Assembly: GCF_008704535.1 (NCBI RefSeq)
Contig: NZ_CP023701.1
Span: 3,100,001 to 3,164,000, forward strand
Source of the DNA: Streptomyces subrutilus
Lineage (GTDB): Bacteria; Actinomycetota; Actinomycetes; Streptomycetales; Streptomycetaceae
Reading direction: 5' to 3'
Length of the DNA stretch: 64,000 nucleotides
Shown: positions 44,419 through 51,708 of the stretch, in pieces
How the letters are laid out: each line of letters opens with the position of its first letter
Numbering within the stretch: the stretch's first letter is position 1
The notes under the pieces: generated by a model
Seen by the model: the letters and a program-made list of their open reading frames with translations, nothing else
The model's database searches: none
Told to the model about the DNA's origin: nothing
Made by a program: the position numbers and the translations under genes

Positions 44419-44876
44419 GGCGCGCCGGCGAGGAGCAGCGGGAGCCAGGCCATCAGGTAGACCAGGTCGTTGCCGTAGTAGTACGGGCTGACCTGCCAGG
44501 ACACGGTGAGCCACAGGCTGAGCGAGATCAGCGCCCCGCCGAGGGCCGCGATCCGGGTCAGCAGCCCGGCCAGGACGCCGAGGCCGACGAGGAGTTCCCC
44601 CACCGCGATGGCCGTGCCGAAGGCGACGGGGGCGTCGAGGGCCGCGTCGACGAGGCCGGGGACCGCCGAGCCGTCGCGGACGGCGCGCATCTGGTCGCCG
44701 ACGGACCCGTCGCCGGCGGCGGAGAGGAACGCGGGGTCGGTGAGCTTGTCCAGGCCCGCGTAGACGAAGGTGACGCCCAGGAAGATCCGCAGGGGCAGCA
44801 GCGCGTAGTGGGCCGCCCGCTCCCTCAGCACGGACACCTTGGACGGGGCGGGTTCAGGGACGTCGGTTCGGTTCAC
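44364..44876 (-). CDS. DoxX family membrane protein
   Basis: A 170-residue protein with four helices and the family opening LLPLRIFLGVTFVYAGLDKL (about residues 26-45), then AVGELLVGLGVLAGLLTRIA. DoxX proteins act in quinone- or thiol-linked redox processes at the membrane; the exact function is uncertain. The short extracytoplasmic stretch VSPYYYGNDL precedes the last helix. Its 3' end overlaps the convergent small membrane-protein gene by 55 bases. Confidence 0.88.
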   Translation of the reverse strand: MNRTDVPEPAPSKVSVLRERAAHYALLPLRIFLGVTFVYAGLDKLTDPAFLSAAGDGSVGDQMRAVRDGSAVPGLVDAALDAPVAFGTAIAVGELLVGLGVLAGLLTRIAALGGALISLSLWLTVSWQVSPYYYGNDLVYLMAWLPLLLAGAPYLSLDALIRSRRSRRTA

Positions 44877-44894
44877 GGGTCATGTGTACCCCGA

Positions 44895-46151
44895 TCACTC
44901 GGCGACGTCGATGGTGCAGCGGTTGGATTCCACTCCGGCGGCGGTCACCACCTGGACGTCGACGCGCCCCGGTTCGACCTCGGCGGGCACGGGCACCGTC
45001 AGCACCGCGTCGGACGGGTTGGCGAATCCGCCCGCCACCGGCACCAGCGGTACGTGGACGTGCACCGCCCCGATCCGCACCACCAGCCGGGCCAGCATCT
45101 CGGGGGTCTGCGCACCGGGCGGCACGAAGCCCACCCCGCGGATCTCGATGTCGTCCCCGGGCCGGACGGCCGCGTCCAGGTCACCGGGCTCCCGCCGGCG
45201 CACGACCGACAGCACCATCGGGCGGCCGCCCTCCGCGTACTTGGCGGCCAGGTACACGGCCGCCGACAGCGCCACCAGCAGGGCGAGCGACCACGGCAGC
45301 CGCGGCAGCCGGTCGGGGAAGCGGGCCAGCGACACCGCCGCGTGGACCAGGGCCACCGTGGAGGCGAGCACGTACTGCGCGTCGGGAAAGGAGCCGCGCC
45401 CCGCGTCGTCGGTCAGCAGGTCCGCCCCGCGCGGCCGGTCCGCGGGCAGCTTCTGCAGCCGCTGGCCCGTGATCCGTACGGAGACCACCCGGCGCACCAG
45501 CGCGGCCACCAGCGACGTCAGCGCCACCACCGCGAGCAGCGGCAGCGCCCCGGCCAGCGCGAACCCCTCGTACAGGGCCTGTCGTTCGGGCCCGGGGGCG
45601 GAGGTGGCCAGCCGCAGCGCGGGCAGCAGCGCGGCGAAGGCGGTGAGCAGCGCCCAGGCGCCGGGGACGGCCTTCGAGGTCGACAGCCGGTTGTCCTCGC
45701 CGACCAGCGGGGCCAGCAGCCCGCCGCGCACCGACTGGGCGCGGGCCGCGACGGTGAGCAGCCCGGCCAGCAGCAGGGCCGCCAGCAGTCCGGCGGTGCG
45801 CGCGGTGGACCAGCCGGTGCCGAGGGCGGCGGCGACCTGGACCAGGAGCAGGACCCCGGCGGCCAGCCACACGGCGAGCACGGCCCGCCGCGAGAACAGG
45901 TACAGCCAGGAGCTGCCGGCCTCCCGGCCGCGGTCGGCGACGGTGCGGGCCGACAGGGTCAGCTCGTCGGAGACCCACTGCCGGGACGCGCCGTGGGAGT
46001 GGGCCACGGCGTCCGGCACCCCCTGGCCGGCGGCGAACTCGTCGCGCTTCTCCCGGAAGGCGGCGACGGCGCGGCGGTGCCCTTCGCGCGCGCACTCCTC
46101 GCAGGAGCAGGCGGCGGTGTGGGTGGTTCGGGAGATCTCTTGGACAGCCAC
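44895..46151 (-). CDS. Membrane protein with N-terminal Cys/His cluster, unknown function
   Basis: A 418-residue protein. The N-terminal soluble part has a compact cluster, AACSCEECAREGHRR (about residues 14-28), that could bind zinc or another metal. Helices follow at about 95-125, 135-150, 180-200, 212-240 and 290-320, and the C-terminal 90 residues are a beta-rich domain (IEIRGVGFVPPGAQTPEML) with few charges. The GTG at 46151 follows GAGAGGCGG. I do not recognise the family. It is downstream of the class II aldolase gene in the same direction, with 102 bases between. Confidence 0.65.
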   Translation of the reverse strand: MAVQEISRTTHTAACSCEECAREGHRRAVAAFREKRDEFAAGQGVPDAVAHSHGASRQWVSDELTLSARTVADRGREAGSSWLYLFSRRAVLAVWLAAGVLLLVQVAAALGTGWSTARTAGLLAALLLAGLLTVAARAQSVRGGLLAPLVGEDNRLSTSKAVPGAWALLTAFAALLPALRLATSAPGPERQALYEGFALAGALPLLAVVALTSLVAALVRRVVSVRITGQRLQKLPADRPRGADLLTDDAGRGSFPDAQYVLASTVALVHAAVSLARFPDRLPRLPWSLALLVALSAAVYLAAKYAEGGRPMVLSVVRRREPGDLDAAVRPGDDIEIRGVGFVPPGAQTPEMLARLVVRIGAVHVHVPLVPVAGGFANPSDAVLTVPVPAEVEPGRVDVQVVTAAGVESNRCTIDVAE

Positions 46152-46253
46152 GTGCGTGCCGCCTCTCTGGACAACGGTGCGGTGCCAGCGCATTGTGCAC
46201 CACCGCGGCGGGGCCCCCGTCCGCGCTCGATGTCAGAGCAGGTGATTAACGGT

Positions 46254-47027
46254 TCATGGGGTTGACGCCACCGGCGGGGCCGCCCGCAGGCGCAGCGGCT
46301 GGTAGTTCGCCCAGGCCGCCAGGTCGGTCCCGAACCGCTCGCGCGTCGCGAGCGCGCCGTGGTGGTCGATGAGCACCGGCTTGCCGGCCGCCCCCGCGAT
46401 CAGCTGCACCTGGGCCGCCCGTTCGGCCGCGACGAACCACCAGACGGCGGCGTCCACCGAGTCCCCGACCGTGAGCAGCCCGCGGTTGCGCAGGATCAGC
46501 GCCTTGTACGGGCCCAGGGCGCGGGCGGTCCGGTCGGCGTCCTCGACGCCGGTGTACTCGTCGAGCAGCGCGTGGTCCTCGTAGAAGGCGCAGGCCTCCT
46601 GGGTGATGGGGGCCAGCAGTTCGCCGAGCGCGGCGAGCGCACGGCCGTACGGTCCCTGCGTCCGGACGACCGCGACCGCCGCGGGGCGGGCGCGGTGCAC
46701 GGCGGCGTGCGCGGCGAAGGCCAGCCCGTTGACCCGGCGCTCCCCCTCCAGGACCCGCCCGTCGCCGTCGACCAGCAGGAGGTCCGCGGGGGCCACGGCG
46801 GCGAACGGCCGCCCGAAGGGGTTCACCCAGTAGCAGTCCTCGTGCTCGGGGTCGCGGGCGCTGAGGTGTCCGGCCACCCCGTCCTCGTACCCGAGCGCGC
46901 CCAGCAGCCGCAGCGCCTCGGCGAGCCGCTCCTTGCGGTGCGCGCGCTCCTCGTCGGCGGTGGCGAACTCCGGCGGCATCTCGAAGCCCAGCCGCTCCAC
47001 GGGCACGGGGACGGGTCGCTCGGCCAT
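46254..47027 (-). CDS. Class II aldolase/adducin family protein
   Basis: A 257-residue zinc-dependent aldolase-fold protein. After a 40-residue lead it shows DGVAGHLSARDPEHEDCYWV, NGLAFAAHAAVHRARP (metal-binding His pair) and RNRGLLTVGDSVDAAVWW. Members include L-fuculose phosphate aldolases and actinobacterial homologues of unknown substrate; the latter is more likely as it lacks sugar-pathway neighbours. The ATG at 47027 follows GAAGGAG. Five tandem GGCTC units lie just upstream in the presumed leader. Confidence 0.88.
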   Translation of the reverse strand: MAERPVPVPVERLGFEMPPEFATADEERAHRKERLAEALRLLGALGYEDGVAGHLSARDPEHEDCYWVNPFGRPFAAVAPADLLLVDGDGRVLEGERRVNGLAFAAHAAVHRARPAAVAVVRTQGPYGRALAALGELLAPITQEACAFYEDHALLDEYTGVEDADRTARALGPYKALILRNRGLLTVGDSVDAAVWWFVAAERAAQVQLIAGAAGKPVLIDHHGALATRERFGTDLAAWANYQPLRLRAAPPVASTP

Positions 47028-47042
47028 GGGCGCTCCTTCGAC

Positions 47043-47067
47043 GGCTCGGCTCGGCTCGGCTCGGCTC
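47043..47067. repeat. GGCTC pentanucleotide repeat (five copies)
   Basis: A 25-base run of five GGCTC units, 16 bases upstream of the aldolase start, inside its probable 5' leader. Copy-number variation by slippage is possible; no evidence for it here. Confidence 0.85.
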
Positions 47068-47167
47068 GCGGCGCAAGGTACCGGGGAGCGGGCGAGGAGA
47101 ACAGACCCGCGGCGGGAGCGGTCCGGGAAAGCGCCGGGGCCGCGGCGCCGGCGGGGCCGGGAAACGG

Positions 47168-47202
47168 CGGAGCCGCCGTCCCGGTGGGGAACGGCGGCTC
47201 CG
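47168..47202 (-). terminator. Terminator after guaA
   Basis: CGGAGCCGCCG and its exact inverted copy CGGCGGCTCCG are separated by 13 bases that themselves can pair partly (CCC with GGG); the hairpin lies 20 bases beyond the guaA stop on the minus strand. Confidence 0.7.
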
Positions 47203-47221
47203 TGGCGCGTGCGGGCGGGGA

Positions 47222-48808
47222 CTACTCCCACTCGATGGTGCCCGGGGGCTTGCTCGTGCAGTCGAGGACGACGCGGTTCACGTCGGGGACCTCGTTGGTG
47301 ATGCGGGTGGAGATCCGCCCCAGCACCTCGTACGGCATGCGCGTCCAGTCCGCGGTCATCGCGTCCTCGGAGGAGACGGGGCGCAGCACGATCGGGTGGC
47401 CGTAGGTGCGGCCGTCGCCCTGGACGCCGACGCTGCGCACGTCCGCGAGCAGGACGACCGGGCACTGCCAGATCTCCCGGTCCAGACCGGCGGCGGTCAG
47501 CTCGTGGCGGGCGATGGCGTCGGCCTCGCGCAGCAGGTCCAGGCGCTCCTTGGTGACCTCGCCGACGATGCGGATGCCCAGGCCGGGGCCGGGGAAGGGC
47601 TGGCGCTGGACGATCTCGTCCGGCAGGCCCAGCTCCTGGCCGACCATCCGGACCTCGTCCTTGAACAGCTGGCGCAGCGGCTCGACGAGCTCGAACTCGA
47701 TGTCGTCGGGGAGGCCGCCCACGTTGTGGTGGGACTTGATGTTCGCGGTGCCGGTGCCGCCGCCGGACTCGACGACGTCCGGGTACAGGGTGCCCTGCAC
47801 GAGGAAGGCCACGTCCGCGCCGCCCTCGGCGATGATCTCGGCCTGGGCCTGCTCGAAGACGCGGATGAACTCGCGGCCGATGATCTTGCGCTTGGTCTCC
47901 GGGTCGGAGACGCCGGCCAGCGCGTTCAGGAAGCGCTCCTGCGCGTCGACGACCTTGAGCTGGACGCCGGTCGCGGCGACGAAGTCCTTCTCGACCTGCT
48001 CCGTCTCGCCCTTGCGCATCAGGCCGTGGTCGACGTAGACGCAGGTCAGCTGAGAGCCGATGGCCTTCTGCACGAGGGCCGCGGCGACCGCGGAGTCGAC
48101 GCCGCCGGACAGGCCGCAGATGGCGCGCTTGTCGCCGACCTGCTCGCGGATGGCGGCGACCTGCTCCTCGACGATGTTGCCGGTGGTCCAGGACGGGGCG
48201 AGGCCGGCGCCGCGGTAGAGGAAGTGCTCCAGGATCTGCTGGCCGTGCGTGGAGTGCATGACCTCGGGGTGGTACTGGACCCCGTACAGCTTCTTCTCGT
48301 CGTTCTCGAAGGCCGCCACCGGGACGACGTCCGTCGAGGCGGTGACGGTGAAGCCCTCGGGGGCGGCGGAGCAGGCGTCGCCGTGGGACATCCACACCGA
48401 CTGGTTGTCGGGGGTGCCCTCGAAGAGGGTGGAGCCGGACTTGGAGACGGCCAGCGGGGTGCGGCCGTACTCGCGGGCACCGGTGTTGTCGACCCGGCCG
48501 CCGAGGGTGACCGCCATCAGCTGGAAGCCGTAGCACATGCCGAACACCGGGACTCCGGCCTCGAACAGGGCGCGGTCGATGCCGGGCGCGCCCTCCTCGT
48601 ACACGGAGGACGGTCCGCCGGAGAGGATGATCGCCTTGGGGTCCTTGGCCAGCATCTCGGCCACCGGCATCGTGCTGGGGACGATCTCGCTGTAGACCCG
48701 TGCCTCGCGGACGCGGCGGGCGATGAGCTGGGCGTACTGGGCGCCGAAGTCGACGACGAGAACCGTGTCCGGGGCGCTGTCGTGGGCGGCGGAGGGTGCT
48801 TCTGGCAC
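47222..48808 (-). CDS. guaA: GMP synthase (glutamine-hydrolysing)
   Basis: A 528-residue enzyme converting XMP to GMP. The glutaminase domain (about 12-205) has the nucleophile in [11 protein letters not shown] and [12 protein letters not shown]; the ATP-pyrophosphatase domain (about 210-400) has the P-loop [16 protein letters not shown]; the C-terminal dimerisation domain ends in [13 protein letters not shown]. The GTG at 48808 follows GGAAGG; an in-frame upstream extension carries no homology. It is transcribed away from the leader/aroQ unit across a 124-base gap. Confidence 0.97.
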   Translation of the reverse strand: MPEAPSAAHDSAPDTVLVVDFGAQYAQLIARRVREARVYSEIVPSTMPVAEMLAKDPKAIILSGGPSSVYEEGAPGIDRALFEAGVPVFGMCYGFQLMAVTLGGRVDNTGAREYGRTPLAVSKSGSTLFEGTPDNQSVWMSHGDACSAAPEGFTVTASTDVVPVAAFENDEKKLYGVQYHPEVMHSTHGQQILEHFLYRGAGLAPSWTTGNIVEEQVAAIREQVGDKRAICGLSGGVDSAVAAALVQKAIGSQLTCVYVDHGLMRKGETEQVEKDFVAATGVQLKVVDAQERFLNALAGVSDPETKRKIIGREFIRVFEQAQAEIIAEGGADVAFLVQGTLYPDVVESGGGTGTANIKSHHNVGGLPDDIEFELVEPLRQLFKDEVRMVGQELGLPDEIVQRQPFPGPGLGIRIVGEVTKERLDLLREADAIARHELTAAGLDREIWQCPVVLLADVRSVGVQGDGRTYGHPIVLRPVSSEDAMTADWTRMPYEVLGRISTRITNEVPDVNRVVLDCTSKPPGTIEWE

Positions 48809-48895
48809 GGGGCGGCCTTCCGGCGGAAGAGGTGGCTGTTTTGTCGATTCTAACGGGGGCCGCCGACCCCTCTTCGTCTCACCATCCGAACCGGC

Positions 48896-48925
48896 TTGGC
48901 CCGCAGGGGGACGGGTGGGCATAAT
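48896..48925 (+). promoter_or_regulatory. Promoter candidate for the aroQ leader transcript
   Basis: TTGGCC (48896-48901) and CATAAT (48920-48925) are 18 bases apart. The predicted transcription start, six to eight bases further, coincides with the GTG of the leader peptide at 48933, which would make the leader mRNA leaderless. Confidence 0.55.
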
Positions 48926-48932
48926 CCGTCCC

Positions 48933-49001
48933 GTGCGCAAGCAGCTGAGCTTCCTCTTTACCTATGGCACCGGCCGGTCCGGTCGCCATGGGTCGTCGTG
49001 A
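48933..49001 (+). CDS. Putative attenuator leader peptide for chorismate mutase (Phe/Tyr codons)
   Basis: A 22-codon frame from [17 protein letters not shown] followed by RSGRHGSS, with Phe, Phe and Tyr codons clustered at positions 7, 9 and 11. It starts at the expected transcription start of a good promoter and ends 24 bases before a terminator-type hairpin (49026-49061), which is followed by the chorismate mutase gene at 49104. Chorismate mutase makes prephenate, the precursor of Phe and Tyr, so ribosome stalling at these codons would link enzyme synthesis to Phe or Tyr supply. The design matches classical attenuation. It is inferred from sequence only. Confidence 0.65.
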   Translation: MRKQLSFLFTYGTGRSGRHGSS

Positions 49002-49025
49002 TGCTCGCTTGAGCCGCTGACTTCC

Positions 49026-49061
49026 CGGAGCGCCCCGGTCCGACAGGACCGGGGCGCTCCG
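49026..49061 (+). terminator. Attenuator-type hairpin before chorismate mutase
   Basis: A perfect 16-bp stem (CGGAGCGCCCCGGTCC) with a GACA loop, followed by CGTTTCCC, lies between the leader peptide and the structural gene rather than after a gene. An upstream segment near 48972 (CCGGTCCGG) repeats part of the left arm and could compete for the right arm, as in an antiterminator. Confidence 0.7.
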
Positions 49062-49103
49062 CGTTTCCCGCCTCCTGTCGGCCTCACCCACAGGAGAACC
49101 GCC

Positions 49104-49364
49104 GTGACCACGACCACCACCCCCGAGCAGCTCATCGCCGACTCCCGCACCCGCATCGACGCCCTCGACGACCGGATCATCGGTCTGATCCAGGAGCGGA
49201 TGGCCGTCTCCACCGTCATCCAGGAGGCGCGGATCTCCTCCGGCGGGCGCCGGGTGCACCTGTCCCGCGAGATGGAGGTGCTCTCGCATTGGAGCGGTGC
49301 CCTCGGAAAGCCCGGCACCACACTGGCCCTGACCCTGCTGGAGCTGTGCCGGGGCCGCGTCTGA
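49104..49364 (+). CDS. aroQ: Chorismate mutase (AroQ type)
   Basis: An 86-residue all-helical AroQ-fold protein converting chorismate to prephenate. The N-terminal helix carries SRTRIDALDDRIIGLIQERM, with the active-site Arg and the conserved DxxDxxI pattern; the central VSTVIQEARISSGGR and the C-terminal helix LALTLLELCRGRV complete the single-domain fold. The GTG at 49104 follows CAGGAGAA. It is expressed behind a putative Phe/Tyr-responsive leader. It has no prephenate dehydratase or DAHP synthase domain. Confidence 0.9.
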   Translation: MTTTTTPEQLIADSRTRIDALDDRIIGLIQERMAVSTVIQEARISSGGRRVHLSREMEVLSHWSGALGKPGTTLALTLLELCRGRV

Positions 49365-49604
49365 GCCGGCCCGCGGGCCCGCCGCGGCCCGTGTGACGCC
49401 TGTTCGTCACTCGTCCGGACCGTGACCGCCCCCGACGGCCTTCGTTGGTGGGGATGTCCGCGCCAGCCAGGCGCGGGGACCGCAACACCACGCGTGGCTT
49501 CGCCGGAGCGATGAGACGCACGCCCCCGTGGAGCGTGCGTCGTGGGACCTCGCTCCTCGCGTGACCGGACGGCAGGGGACAGCAGCCCGGTCATACCGTG
49601 AAGG

Positions 49605-49638
49605 ACGGCCGGCCCGGGGGACGCCCCGGGCCGGCCGT
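49605..49638. terminator. Terminator-type hairpin in the aroQ/GMC intergenic region
   Basis: A perfect 15-bp stem (ACGGCCGGCCCGGGG) with a four-base loop, followed by TTCCTCC on the plus strand. It lies 240 bases after aroQ, so it may end a longer aroQ transcript or a separate small RNA. Confidence 0.65.
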
Positions 49639-49762
49639 TCCTCCGCGCCCGCACCCGGACGGCATCCCCCGGGCCTCGCCTTCACCACGTGACGCACGCC
49701 ATAACCCGGTACCGGCGATTCCGGTACAACCATCGACGCTGACCACATGTCACCTCATGCAT

Positions 49763-49799
49763 GCGGGGACTGCGCTCGGAGGGGGAGCGCAGTCCCCGC
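49763..49799 (-). terminator. Terminator after the GMC oxidoreductase gene
   Basis: A perfect 15-bp stem (GCGGGGACTGCGCTC) with a seven-base loop, immediately adjacent to the GMC stop codon on the minus strand. Confidence 0.8.
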
Positions 49800-51635
49800 C
49801 TACGGCGCCTCCCGCCGGGCCGGGACCTCCGGCATCCCGAGGAACGGCAGGCGCAGGGCTCCGAAGGCCTCCTTGGGGACCGCCGGGCCGACCGGCTCCA
49901 CCGCGGCGAGACGGACGTAGGCCGCGCCCTGCTCCGGCCGCGGATCGCGGTCGCCGTTGTTCGGCCAGTACGACATCGCCCGCTCCGCCTGCGCCGTGAT
50001 CGTCAGCGACGGGTTGACCCCGAGGTTCGCGGAGACCGCCGAACCGTCCACCACCGAGATGCCCGGGTGCCCGTAGAGCCGGTGGTACGGGTCCACCACG
50101 CCCTCCGCCGGCGACGCGCCGATGGGGCACCCGCCGAGGAAGTGGGCGGTGAGCGGGGTGCCCATCAGCTCGCCGATGTTGCTGCCCGCGAAGCCGTTGA
50201 TCTCCTCCGCCAGCAGCGTCGCGGCCCGGGTGGCCTCCGCGATCTGCACCGGGTTGGGGGCGCCGTGGCCCTGGCGGGCGGTGAGCAGGCCCTTCCCGAT
50301 GCCGCCCGGCTTGCGGTAGGTGGTCAGCGAGTTGTCCAGCGACTGCATGACCAGGCCGATGATGGTCCGCTCCGACCAGCGCCGGTTGGACAGCGACCGG
50401 GCCAGTTGGAGGGGGTGGCGCGCGGTGCGCGCGAACCAGGCCCGGACCCGGTGCCGGGCGTACGGCACTTGAAGGACCGTCATGAATCCCATGGCGTTGG
50501 AGCCCTTGCCGTAGCGGACGGGCTCGATGTGGGTGTCGGCGTCGGGGTGCACCGAGGAGGTGATCGCCACGCCCCGGGTGAAGTCGGCCCGCCGGTCCGC
50601 GCCGTGCCGCCTGCGGTAGCGCCGGTCGTCGGTCTGCGCGCCGACCAGGCCCTCGGAGTTGGTCCGGGTCAGCTCGCCGAGCCGCGGCGACAGGCGCGGC
50701 AGCTCGCCGCGGTCCTTCATGGTGTGCAGCAGGGTCTGGGTGCCGTACGTGCCCGCCGCGACCACCACGTACCGGGCGCGCAGCACCTTCGCCGGGCCCG
50801 TGCGGCGGTGGTCGGTGGGGACGGTTCGGACCCGGTGGCCGCCGTCGGGGTGCTCGGAGAGCGCGGTGACCGTGGTCATCGGGTGGATGACGGCGCCGGC
50901 CCGCTCGGCGAGGTGCAGGTAGTTCTCGTTCAGGGTGTTCTTCGCTCCGTGCCGGCAGCCGGTCATGCACTCGCCGCACTCGGTGCACGCCGAGCGGGCG
51001 GGCCCGGCCCCGCCGAAGTACGGGTCGGCGGCCTCCTCCCCGGCCCGGACCCTGACCCCGCCGTCGGCGTCCGCGCCGTCGCCGAAGAAGACGCCGACCG
51101 GGGCCATGTGGAAGGTGTCGGCCACGCCCATCCGGGCGGCGGCGGCCTTCAGGTGGACGTCGGAGGGGGTCATGGTCGGGTTGAGGCGCACCCCGAGCAT
51201 GCGCGTGGCCTGGTCGTAGTAGGGCGCGAGCTCGCTCTGCCAGTCCGTGATGGCCGCCCACTGCCGGTCCTCGAAGAAGGCGGCGGGCGGCACGTACAGG
51301 GTGTTGGCGTAGTTGAGCGAGCCGCCGCCCACCCCGGCGCCCGCGAGGACCATCACGTTGCCGAGCAGGTGGATGCGCTGGATGCCGTACAGCCCGAGGG
51401 CCGGGGCCCACAGGTAGTTCCGCAGGTCCCAGCTGTTCTTCGGCAGGCTGTCGCGGGTGAAGCGGCGCCCCGCCTCCAGGACGCCGACCCGGTAGCCCTT
51501 CTCGGTCAGCCGCAGGGCCGCGACCGACCCTCCGAAGCCGGACCCGATGACGATGACGTCGTAGTCGTAGCCGTGGGACTCGGACGTCGCTTCGGACGTC
51601 GCTTCGGACTTCGACTCGGATGTCGACTCGGACAC
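49800..51635 (-). CDS. GMC-family FAD oxidoreductase with Cys cluster
   Basis: A 611-residue flavoprotein. Residues 1-20 are a Ser/Glu/Thr repeat tail; the FAD motif is VIVIGSGFGGSVAALRL (about 27-43), then GAGVGGGSLNYAN. A four-Cys cluster, SACTECGECMTGC (about 220-232), looks like a ferredoxin-type iron-sulfur ligand set, seen in the cholesterol-oxidase-like branch of the family. The C-terminal catalytic region contains HFLGGCPIG and NLGVNPSLTITA. The GTG at 51635 follows GGGAGG; the earlier in-frame ATG lacks support. It is 73 bases downstream of the SSADH gene, probably co-transcribed. Substrate unknown. Confidence 0.88.
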   Translation of the reverse strand: MSESTSESKSEATSEATSESHGYDYDVIVIGSGFGGSVAALRLTEKGYRVGVLEAGRRFTRDSLPKNSWDLRNYLWAPALGLYGIQRIHLLGNVMVLAGAGVGGGSLNYANTLYVPPAAFFEDRQWAAITDWQSELAPYYDQATRMLGVRLNPTMTPSDVHLKAAAARMGVADTFHMAPVGVFFGDGADADGGVRVRAGEEAADPYFGGAGPARSACTECGECMTGCRHGAKNTLNENYLHLAERAGAVIHPMTTVTALSEHPDGGHRVRTVPTDHRRTGPAKVLRARYVVVAAGTYGTQTLLHTMKDRGELPRLSPRLGELTRTNSEGLVGAQTDDRRYRRRHGADRRADFTRGVAITSSVHPDADTHIEPVRYGKGSNAMGFMTVLQVPYARHRVRAWFARTARHPLQLARSLSNRRWSERTIIGLVMQSLDNSLTTYRKPGGIGKGLLTARQGHGAPNPVQIAEATRAATLLAEEINGFAGSNIGELMGTPLTAHFLGGCPIGASPAEGVVDPYHRLYGHPGISVVDGSAVSANLGVNPSLTITAQAERAMSYWPNNGDRDPRPEQGAAYVRLAAVEPVGPAVPKEAFGALRLPFLGMPEVPARREAP

Positions 51636-51708
51636 TGGCGCGCCTCCCATGACGTTCCCGGACGTGACTGCTCTCACTGCTCTCGCGGTGCTGCCCGCCG
51701 TGCCGGTC

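Larger units (their letters stand above)
49365..49799. other. 435-base intergenic region with several hairpins (possible small RNA)
   Basis: No protein frame is credible. Structures seen on the plus strand: GTGACG-CCTGTT-CGTCAC (49393-49410), a bulged stem GTCCGCGCC/GGCGCGGGGAC (49457-49480), ACGCACGC-N9-GCGTGCGT (49516-49540), and a 15-bp terminator-type hairpin ending at 49638. Together these resemble a structured transcript ending in a terminator, either an independent small RNA or the aroQ 3' region. Confidence 0.45.

Noticed and set aside
49440..49500. T-box riboswitch suggested by GGGGACCGC
   Set aside because: The sequence does not match the conserved T-box core and no amino-acid gene follows on that strand.
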